Assembly (NCBI GenBank): GCA_964390555.1 | Contig: CAYMJU010000174.1 | Location: 1 to 19,728 of the forward strand | Source of the DNA: CAVTWS01 sp964390555 | GTDB taxonomy: Bacteria; Actinomycetota; Acidimicrobiia; Acidimicrobiales; SHLQ01 | Length of the DNA: 19,728 nucleotides | Direction: 5' to 3' | Shown here: positions 14,424-19,728 of the stretch, piece after piece | How positions within the stretch are numbered: the first letter of the stretch is position 1 | Layout of the letters: each line of letters begins with the position of its first letter | Program-made: the position numbers and the translations under genes | The notes under the pieces: model-generated | Databases searched by the model: none | What the model was told of the DNA's origin: nothing | The model's input: only the letters and a program-made list of their open reading frames with translations

Positions 14424-15608
14424 TCAGAAGTGCACCAGTTGCTCGAACACTGCCACCTCGTCGGCACCGAAGCCGCCCTCGTGCCCGGGCAGCCGGTAGA
14501 GGCGGGCCACGTTGCCGGCGAGCAGGGCGTGCCGATCGTCGGGTTGTGCGCTGTCAGTGACCCGCATGGCCTGCTGGCGGTCGTCGGGCCAGTTGGCATC
14601 GTCGAACGGGAAGTGGCTGGCCCACATCAGGTGGACCCGACCGAGCCGGTGCTGGTTCTTCACCGCCGGGCGGTCCTGGTGGAAGGTGAACCAGGTGTGC
14701 TTGCGGATGTAGTCCGACGGCACGGCATCGGGTTCGACCAGCGCGTACTGCGAGAGGTGCTTGTGCCGCACGTAGTTGATGTCGAGGAACTCCATCCAGT
14801 GCAACGCCCAGCCGGCGTCGCCGTGCGCCAGCACGAGTCTGACCCCGGGGTAGCGGTCGAACACGCCGGCGGCGACCATCGGGAGCACGGCATCGCACAT
14901 CGGCGGTTTCAACCCGGGCGCGATGCCCGACGGCGGCACGCTCGACTGCGCGGCACCCATCCCGTAGTGCAGGCTGATCGGCACGTTCAGGGCGTCGACG
15001 GCCTCCCACAGCGGATCGTCGTCGGGCCGCCCACCCGCCGAGGCACCGCTCGGCCAGTCGTCGAGGATCGCCCCCTTGAGCCCGAGGTCGACGACAGCAC
15101 GCTCGAGTTCGGCGCACGCGTCGGTCACGCTCGTGGCGGGGATCTTCGCCAACCCGATGAGGCGGGAGGGGTCGTGCGCGCAGAACTCGGCCAGCCAGTC
15201 GTTGTAGGAGCGGGCGAGCGCCACCTTCAGGTCGGGGTTGTCGAGCTGACGCACGGCATCCCAGAGCCCGGGGGTGGGATAGAGCACCTCGGCGTCGACG
15301 CTGCCCTCCCACTGGGCGTTGATCCGAGCCGCCGGGTCATAGAGCGCGGGGAGGACGGCCGACCAGGCGACCGCGCCTCGGCCCGCGCTGGACGAACCGG
15401 AACGGTGCCATCCCGATCCGGTCGCCGTGGTTGGCGCGAGCGGCACGGGATCGACGGCGCCTACGACCCACGCACCGCCCCCGTCGCGCTCGACGAACCG
15501 GGGAGCCCGTTCGCGAAGATGCGACGGGAGCCTCGTGTCGAACAGGTCCGGTGGCTCGACCACGTGCGAGTCCGCAGAGATCAGGCGGTACTCCGTGGGG
15601 TCGGGCAT
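14424..15608 (-). CDS. Amidohydrolase family 2 protein with altered metal site (operon gene 2)
   Basis: A 394-residue amidohydrolase_2 protein from the ATG at 15608, where family sequence begins (LISADSHVVEPPDLF: D13, H15, E18). The middle strand SLHYGMG holds H214. The region normally reading W-G-S/A-D-F/Y-P-H reads WASHFPFDD (329-337): His332 replaces the usual Asp and Phe335 the usual His. Another common motif, ESGAGW-like, reads AHGDAGW with H262. It may use a different metal or none, or have moved ligands. The gene begins eight bases after the previous stop. The frame continues upstream over the preceding gene, but those residues are arginine-rich and unlike the family. Confidence 0.9.
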   Translation of the reverse strand: MPDPTEYRLISADSHVVEPPDLFDTRLPSHLRERAPRFVERDGGGAWVVGAVDPVPLAPTTATGSGWHRSGSSSAGRGAVAWSAVLPALYDPAARINAQWEGSVDAEVLYPTPGLWDAVRQLDNPDLKVALARSYNDWLAEFCAHDPSRLIGLAKIPATSVTDACAELERAVVDLGLKGAILDDWPSGASAGGRPDDDPLWEAVDALNVPISLHYGMGAAQSSVPPSGIAPGLKPPMCDAVLPMVAAGVFDRYPGVRLVLAHGDAGWALHWMEFLDINYVRHKHLSQYALVEPDAVPSDYIRKHTWFTFHQDRPAVKNQHRLGRVHLMWASHFPFDDANWPDDRQQAMRVTDSAQPDDRHALLAGNVARLYRLPGHEGGFGADEVAVFEQLVHF

Positions 15609-15616
15609 GGCCGGTC

Positions 15617-16831
15617 TCAGGCCGCGACGCCGATGGCGGCGTCGGCGGTCTCGTAGGGAAGCGTGTAGAGGTCGGCGGCGTTCTTCCACATGATCCGCTG
15701 GATCTCGCTCTCGGAGCATCCCGCCCGTTCGAGGACCTCCCGGCCCAGCTCGTAATCGACGGGCCACGCCGAGGACGCGTGGGGGAAGTCGGGACCCCAC
15801 ATCATGTTGGCGACGCCGATGTCGTACCGGTTGTGGGCCCCGACCTCGTCGACTATGTACACCACCGACACGTTCCGCCGGAAGTACTCGCTCGGCAGGA
15901 GTGGCAAGCCCCACTCGTCGCGGTTGCGCATGACCGACTCGTCGAAGCGCTCCAGGTAGTAGGGCACCCATCCCGTGTGCACCTCGGAGCCGACGAAGGC
16001 CAGCTCGGGGAACCGGTGGAAGACCCCGGACTGCATCATCCGCCACAAGATCACGGGGAAGCTGCCGGCCTGGACGTCGATGCCGAGCTTCTGGGCTCGC
16101 TTGACCCGGTCCGCGACACCCTCGGCCGAGATCCTCGATCCCAGGTCACCGGCCGGGAAGAAGAACTGCGTGTGCACGTTGATCGGCATGCCGAGCTCGA
16201 CGGCGGCGGCCCAGAAACGGTCGTCCTCCGGGGTCGGGTCGGTGAACGAGCCGCTCGGGTACGACTCGAGCTGGACGGTGCGCAGGCCGAGCTCGGCGCA
16301 ACGCTGCAGCTCGGCGAGGGCGTCGTCGAGCCCGGTGGTCGGCAGGGTGCCGTTGCAGACGAACCGCTCCGGCGCGTAGGCCTGGAAATCGGCTATCCAG
16401 TCGTTGTACACCTTGAAGCAGGCGAGCGACAGCTCCTTGTCTGGACACAGCTTGATGCCGTTCCACACCGTGCCCACGCCGTTGAAGATGACCTCGGCGT
16501 CGGTGTGGTCCTCGATGATCTCGAGCACGCGCGCCGCCGGGTCGTAGGAACCGGGGAAGAGATCCTCGTAACGGACACCGCGGTCTTTGATCTGCTTGAA
16601 CCCCTCGACCAGCGACGCCCGGTCGAAGCGCTTCGACGACCGGAAGTACATCGAGGAGAAACCCATCACCGAGGGGCGCTGCTGGCCCTCCATGATCCAC
16701 GCGTGGCCCTTGGTCTTGGGCGTCTCGATCACGCGGGGCCCGCGATCTCGCATGCTCGGCGGCAGGTTCTCGACCCACAGGTTCTGCGGTTCGTTCACGT
16801 GACCGTCCGCTGAGATCGCGTTGTACTGCAT
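15617..16831 (-). CDS. Amidohydrolase family 2 protein (operon gene 1)
   Basis: A 404-residue TIM-barrel metal hydrolase/decarboxylase. Motifs: ISADGHVNEP (D9, H11, E14), PINVHTQFFF with H220, EVHTGW with H285, and MMWGPDFPHASSAWP with D348 and H351, so the metal site looks complete. A GAGGAGG lies about nine bases before the ATG at 16831. It is the first gene of the six-gene minus-strand operon and diverges from the enoyl-CoA hydratase gene; two TGACAG-type operators lie between them. It is more distant from the other amidohydrolases here than those at 10625 and 18878 are from each other. Confidence 0.94.
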   Translation of the reverse strand: MQYNAISADGHVNEPQNLWVENLPPSMRDRGPRVIETPKTKGHAWIMEGQQRPSVMGFSSMYFRSSKRFDRASLVEGFKQIKDRGVRYEDLFPGSYDPAARVLEIIEDHTDAEVIFNGVGTVWNGIKLCPDKELSLACFKVYNDWIADFQAYAPERFVCNGTLPTTGLDDALAELQRCAELGLRTVQLESYPSGSFTDPTPEDDRFWAAAVELGMPINVHTQFFFPAGDLGSRISAEGVADRVKRAQKLGIDVQAGSFPVILWRMMQSGVFHRFPELAFVGSEVHTGWVPYYLERFDESVMRNRDEWGLPLLPSEYFRRNVSVVYIVDEVGAHNRYDIGVANMMWGPDFPHASSAWPVDYELGREVLERAGCSESEIQRIMWKNAADLYTLPYETADAAIGVAA

Positions 16832-16899
16832 GGCGTTGGCCTCCTCGCGTCGCTACCGTTCGGGGTCACGCCGGGATCGCGTGCGACGACTCGTCAGTG

Positions 16900-16915
16900 T
16901 GACAGTCGGCTGCCA
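16900..16915. promoter_or_regulatory. Palindromic operator B1
   Basis: TGACAGTCGGCTGCCA matches TGACAGTCGACTGTCA at 14 of 16 positions. It lies in the 207-base divergent region between the six-gene operon (start 16831) and the enoyl-CoA hydratase (start 17039). Confidence 0.75.
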
Positions 16916-16944
16916 CTTTTGCAATAATCCACCCACGGCGAGAG

Positions 16945-16960
16945 TGACAGCCCACTGCCG
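16945..16960. promoter_or_regulatory. Palindromic operator B2
   Basis: TGACAGCCCACTGCCG matches the same palindrome at 12 of 16 positions, keeping the outer TGACAG and the right-hand ACTG. It starts 45 bases after B1, close to four helical turns, so the two sites may serve the two divergent promoters. Confidence 0.6.
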
Positions 16961-17038
16961 CCTGCACCGTAGCGCCTGCCACGCCGGACCCGTCCGGACG
17001 AGCAAGGTCGCCCAACCCCCTCCCGAGAGGTCTCGACA

Positions 17039-17839
17039 GTGAGCCTGACTTTCACCCGCCTGGACATCGAGCTCGACCGTGGGGTCGCCACGGTCACCAT
17101 GAACCGGCCCCCGGTCAACGCGGTGGACCTGCTGATGTACCGCGAGCTCCGTGGTCTGTTCGCCGACATCGACCAGATCGGGGCGGGCGTCCGGGTGGTG
17201 GTTCTCACCGGCGCCGGCAAGCACTTCTGCGCCGGCAACGACCTCGAGGACTTCGCCGCCATGGACGAGAGCAACGTCCGGGAACGCATGTTCCACGTCC
17301 GCGAGGCGTTCTTCGCCATCCAGGAGTGTGCGGTTCCCGTGATCGGTGCCGTCGCCGGCGTCGCGCTCGGCACCGGGTTGGCGTTGGCGGCGTCGTGTGA
17401 CTTCGTCGTCGCCGCCGACGACGCGAGCTTCGGGTTGCCCGAGCTCAGCGTGGGCGTCCACGGCGGTGCCCGCCACCTCGGCCGGCTCGTGGGCCAGCCG
17501 GTCGTGCGCTGGATGTACTTCACCGGCCGCCGGTTGAGCGGAGCCGAGATGCGCGACGTCGGAGCCGTCGTCACCGTGGTACCCCGGGCCGAGCTGCTCG
17601 CCACCGCCCTCGCCGAAGCACGCCGCATCGCCGACTACAGCCCGACCGCCGTGCGCATGGGCAAGAAGGGGCTCAACGACATCGAGTTCGTCGACGTACG
17701 GCGCGGCTACGAGCACGAGCAGTCGCTCACCGCCCGGATGATGGCCCACCCCGACTCAAAGTCCGCGCTTCTTGCCAGCCGTGACGGCACCTCCCCGCTG
17801 TACGACGAGGCCCCGCGCCCGGCACCCGGCGCCGCCTGA
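17039..17839 (+). CDS. Enoyl-CoA hydratase/isomerase (crotonase) family protein
   Basis: A 266-residue crotonase-superfamily protein. The first oxyanion-hole segment is KHFCAGNDLEDF (61-72, A65/G66), the second GVALGTGLALAASCD (107-121). The first catalytic Glu is conserved in GLPELSVG (E135). The second Glu position of true hydratases is not evident in VGVHGGARHLGRL, so isomerase, hydrolase or hydratase activity are all possible. The GTG at 17039 has GAGAGG about eight bases upstream. It probably acts on an acyl-CoA intermediate that the operon opposite produces or consumes, and shares the divergent operator region with it. The C-terminal PRPAPGAA tail is disordered-looking. Confidence 0.95.
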   Translation: MSLTFTRLDIELDRGVATVTMNRPPVNAVDLLMYRELRGLFADIDQIGAGVRVVVLTGAGKHFCAGNDLEDFAAMDESNVRERMFHVREAFFAIQECAVPVIGAVAGVALGTGLALAASCDFVVAADDASFGLPELSVGVHGGARHLGRLVGQPVVRWMYFTGRRLSGAEMRDVGAVVTVVPRAELLATALAEARRIADYSPTAVRMGKKGLNDIEFVDVRRGYEHEQSLTARMMAHPDSKSALLASRDGTSPLYDEAPRPAPGAA

Positions 17840-17891
17840 GCGAGCCGTCACCGTCCAGCGCGTCGCGTGTCACCCGGGTGTCACAATGCGA

Positions 17892-17909
17892 TGACAGTTG
17901 GCAGTGCCA
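17892..17909. promoter_or_regulatory. Degenerate operator C before the SDR gene
   Basis: TGACAGTTGGCAGTGCCA carries a left TGACAGT half and a right AGTGCCA half, spaced two bases wider than in the other sites. Inside it TTGGCA-G-TGCCAA (17898-17910) is itself a palindrome. The site lies in the 100-base gap between hydratase and SDR, about 30 bases before the ATG, implying that the SDR has its own promoter. Confidence 0.45.
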
Positions 17910-17939
17910 ACCGAACGAACGACGAGGGGACGCCACCGC

Positions 17940-18686
17940 ATGAGCACGCATCGGGTCGGGTTGGTGTTCGGGGGATCGTCGGGCATCGGCCGGGCCTGCG
18001 CCGAGGCCATCGCCGCACGCGGCACCGCGGTGGTGATCGCCGACCCCGACGAGGCCGGCGGCGCCGAGACCGTCACCCGGATCACCGAAGCCGGGGGCTC
18101 GGCGGTATTCGTCGCCACAGACATCACCGACGAGCGCGCCGTCGAGCGGGCGGTGGCGGCGGCGGTGTCGACCTTCGGTCGGCTCGACTGCGTGGTAACC
18201 AGCGCCGGCGCCTCGATCTCCGGTGACGGCGCGTGGCATCGGGCGATCGACATCTTCTTGAAGGGGCCGTACTACGCCTCGCGCCACAGCCTCCCCGAGC
18301 TCGAGCGCAGCGGCGGTGGTGTGATCGTCCACATCGGCTCGATCTCGTCGATCCGTGGTTCGCTCGCGCCCGACGTCGACCGGACCGGGTACCCGAGCGC
18401 CAAGCACGGCGTCGTCGGCTTGACCAAGACCCTCGCCCTCGCCTACGGGCCGAAGAACATCCGGGTCAACGCCGTGTGCCCCGGCTACATCAAGACGGCG
18501 CTCACCAAGCACATCCACGAGGGTCCCGACGCCGACGCCTTCGTCACCGAGAAGCTCGGCGTCCCGCTCGGGCGGTGGGGCGAGCCCGACGACATCGGCA
18601 AGGTCGTGGGGTTTTTGACGTCGGACGACGCGGCGTACATCAGCGGCCAGGTGATCGTCGTCGACGGCGGCATGACGGCACGGTAG
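17940..18686 (+). CDS. Short-chain dehydrogenase/reductase (classical SDR)
   Basis: A 248-residue classical SDR from the ATG at 17940, preceded by GAGGGGA; an in-frame start 14 codons earlier would cover the operator. The cofactor loop is FGGSSGIGRA (10-19). An acidic residue at the end of the second strand (VVIADPD, D35) favours NAD(H). The TSAG motif is at 88-91, and catalytic S137, Y151 and K155 are in SISSIRG and GYPSAK. The structural Asn of the usual N-S-Y-K tetrad is replaced by Phe106 (DIFLKG). The C-terminus GQVIVVDGG is typical. Likely role: oxidation of a secondary alcohol such as a 3-hydroxyacyl-CoA or ring hydroxyl. Confidence 0.95.
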   Translation: MSTHRVGLVFGGSSGIGRACAEAIAARGTAVVIADPDEAGGAETVTRITEAGGSAVFVATDITDERAVERAVAAAVSTFGRLDCVVTSAGASISGDGAWHRAIDIFLKGPYYASRHSLPELERSGGGVIVHIGSISSIRGSLAPDVDRTGYPSAKHGVVGLTKTLALAYGPKNIRVNAVCPGYIKTALTKHIHEGPDADAFVTEKLGVPLGRWGEPDDIGKVVGFLTSDDAAYISGQVIVVDGGMTAR

Positions 18687-18733
18687 GCAGTTGCCAAATC
18701 GGAGCTTGACGCCAGGTCGCCGCGTACATATTC

Positions 18734-18749
18734 TGACAGTCGAGTGACA
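18734..18749. promoter_or_regulatory. Palindromic operator D before the last amidohydrolase
   Basis: TGACAGTCGAGTGACA matches TGACAGTCGACTGTCA at 14 of 16 positions. It lies about 130 bases before the ATG at 18878 and just before the hairpin-rich leader. A further GGCAGTTGCC element sits at 18687-18696 directly after the SDR stop. Confidence 0.7.
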
Positions 18750-18761
18750 CTTGAGACATCG

Positions 18762-18850
18762 TGGGGAGTCGGGGTCAAGTGCCGACACAGTCGCCCCCAG
18801 GAGATGTCCAACCGGGGAACATCCGCAGTTGGACGAGAGCGACCACTCTC
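18762..18850 (+). other. Hairpin-rich leader of the last amidohydrolase gene
   Basis: Three consecutive stem-loops can be drawn by eye. The first has outer TGGGG (18762-18766) with CCCCA (18795-18799) and inner GTCGG (18768-18772) with CCGAC (18782-18786). The second is GTCCAAC (18806-18812) with GTTGGAC (18828-18834). The third is GAGAG (18835-18839) with CTCTC (18846-18850). They fall between operator D and the ribosome binding site. No known riboswitch class was recognised; no U-tract follows. Confidence 0.35.
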
Positions 18851-18877
18851 GACGATGCCCCGTCTCGTGAGGTGACC

Positions 18878-19728
18878 ATGACCGCCAACCCCCCGGCCAC
18901 GAAGCGTCAGGTCCTGATCTCGACGGACGGTCACGCCGGCGCCGACCTGCTCGACTACAAGCCGTATCTCGAGCGGCGCTACCACGAAGAGTTCGATGCC
19001 TGGGCGGCAACGTTCTCCGACGCATGGGCCGAAGACACCGACCAGGAGCGACCCGAGAACCACCGGCTCGGCGTGGCGTCGGCCGCCGCCCCGCTCAACT
19101 GGGACGTCTCGATGCGGCTCGCCTATCTCGACGACCAGGGGATCGCCGCCGAGGTTCTGTTCCCCAACACGGCGCCACCGTTCTACCCGTCGGGCGCGCT
19201 GACCTCGCCCGGACCCCGCAGCCGCGACGAGTTCGACATCCGCTTCGCCGGGCTGCGGGCCCACAACCGTTGGCTGGCCGACTTCTGCAGCCAGGCACCG
19301 GACCGTTGGGCCGGGTTCGCCCAGGTCTTCCTCGACGACATCGACACTGCGGTGGCCGAGGTCCGATGGGCCAAGGAGGCCGGCCTTCGGGGCGTGCTGC
19401 TACCCAATGACCACGTGCTGCGGATGACGAACCTCTACTACCCGCACCTCGACCCGCTGTGGGCCACGTGCGCCGAGCTGGGACTCCCGGTGCACCGGCA
19501 CTCCAACTTCCCGACCGAGTCGGTGCGCGAGGGCGGCGACGCCTCGGCCTTGTGCGGGATGATGGAGATGCAGTTCTACATGATCCGCACGATCGCCCAC
19601 CTGATCTTGTCGGGGGCCTTCGAGCGCCATCCCACCCTGCAGTACGTCCTCACCGAGATCTCCACGGCCTCCGACATCCCGCCGCACCTGGCCAAGCTCG
19701 ACGGTATGGCCGGGCTCGACCTCGGCGC
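18878..19728 (+). CDS. Amidohydrolase family 2 protein, 3' end beyond the window
   Basis: From the ATG at 18878, preceded by GAGGTGA, the frame is open to the window end: 283 residues visible, of probably about 420. STDGHAG near the N-terminus is the first-strand metal motif; VHRHSNF carries the mid-barrel His and YVLTEIS the following strand. The C-terminal W-G-x-D-F-P-H region lies outside. It is a close paralogue of the product of 10625-11893, sharing YKPYLE, HEEFDAWAA/HDEFDAWAA, EVLFPNT, GLRAHNRWL and FAQVFLDD/VAQVFIDD, although on the other strand and under a separate operator. The pair probably arose by duplication within the locus. Confidence 0.93.
   Translation, partial: MTANPPATKRQVLISTDGHAGADLLDYKPYLERRYHEEFDAWAATFSDAWAEDTDQERPENHRLGVASAAAPLNWDVSMRLAYLDDQGIAAEVLFPNTAPPFYPSGALTSPGPRSRDEFDIRFAGLRAHNRWLADFCSQAPDRWAGFAQVFLDDIDTAVAEVRWAKEAGLRGVLLPNDHVLRMTNLYYPHLDPLWATCAELGLPVHRHSNFPTESVREGGDASALCGMMEMQFYMIRTIAHLILSGAFERHPTLQYVLTEISTASDIPPHLAKLDGMAGLDLG

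Noticed and set aside
12554..16813. Long plus-strand open frames (up to about 600 codons) opposite the six-gene operon
   Set aside because: They cross several real gene boundaries, are rich in R, H, G, D and V, and match no family; antisense shadows.
18762..18834. Resemblance of the leader to a cobalamin or ydaO riboswitch (GACACAGTCGCC, ACCGGGGAAC)
   Set aside because: The conserved core strings and helices of those classes could not be matched; the likeness is only local.

Overview
This 19.7 kb window is high-GC bacterial DNA with mostly GTG/ATG starts. Its gene families fit an actinobacterium: an Arr rifampin ADP-ribosyltransferase, a bacterial class I P450, actinobacterial thiolase/DUF35 pairs and many amidohydrolase-2 paralogues. 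The style (amidohydrolase-rich, CoxL-like hydroxylase) suggests an environmental Acidimicrobiia or mycobacteria-like lineage, but that placement is inference. No RNA gene, CRISPR array or transposase was seen.

Layout. (1) 1-4211: loosely related accessory genes. These are an alpha/beta hydrolase (-), a GNAT acetyltransferase followed by a small unknown ORF (-), a glyoxalase-like VOC protein (+), and a TIM-barrel-like protein (+) interrupted by a frameshift near 3555-3590. An 80 bp imperfect direct repeat (125-204 and 1585-1664) covers the start of the small ORF. (2) 4243-7921: a molybdopterin hydroxylase large subunit (-) and a cytochrome P450 (+), divergent around a 124 bp promoter region with a near-perfect palindrome. 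(3) 7928-10577: a DUF3303 protein, then an accessory island with a VapBC-type pair, a ParD-like antitoxin remnant, an RHH/MazF pair and arr. (4) 10625-16831: a tight six-gene minus-strand operon, in transcription order amidohydrolase, amidohydrolase, double SnoaL-like protein, thiolase-fold protein, DUF35 Zn-ribbon/OB protein, amidohydrolase. (5) 17039-19728: plus-strand enoyl-CoA hydratase, SDR and a further amidohydrolase that runs off the window.

The most interesting signal is a palindrome of the form TGACAGTCGACTGTCA (15/16 at its best copy). It recurs only in the intergenic regions of blocks 2, 4 and 5: once between the molybdo-hydroxylase and the P450, twice between the six-gene operon and the hydratase, once (degenerate) before the SDR and once before the last amidohydrolase. 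This links the genes into one probable regulon, although the regulator is not encoded here. Together the genes read as a catabolic pathway: oxygenation by P450 and molybdo-hydroxylase, CoA-ester hydration (crotonase), alcohol oxidation (SDR), carbon-carbon cleavage (a thiolase-fold/DUF35 pair lacking the thiolase cysteine, as in Ltp2-ChsH2-type aldolases) and amidohydrolase-2 enzymes that may be decarboxylases or ring/ester hydrolases. The substrate cannot be read from the sequence; a steroid-, terpenoid- or aromatic-like compound is a guess. The toxin-antitoxin/arr island lies between the two regulated blocks and looks like an insertion into the locus.
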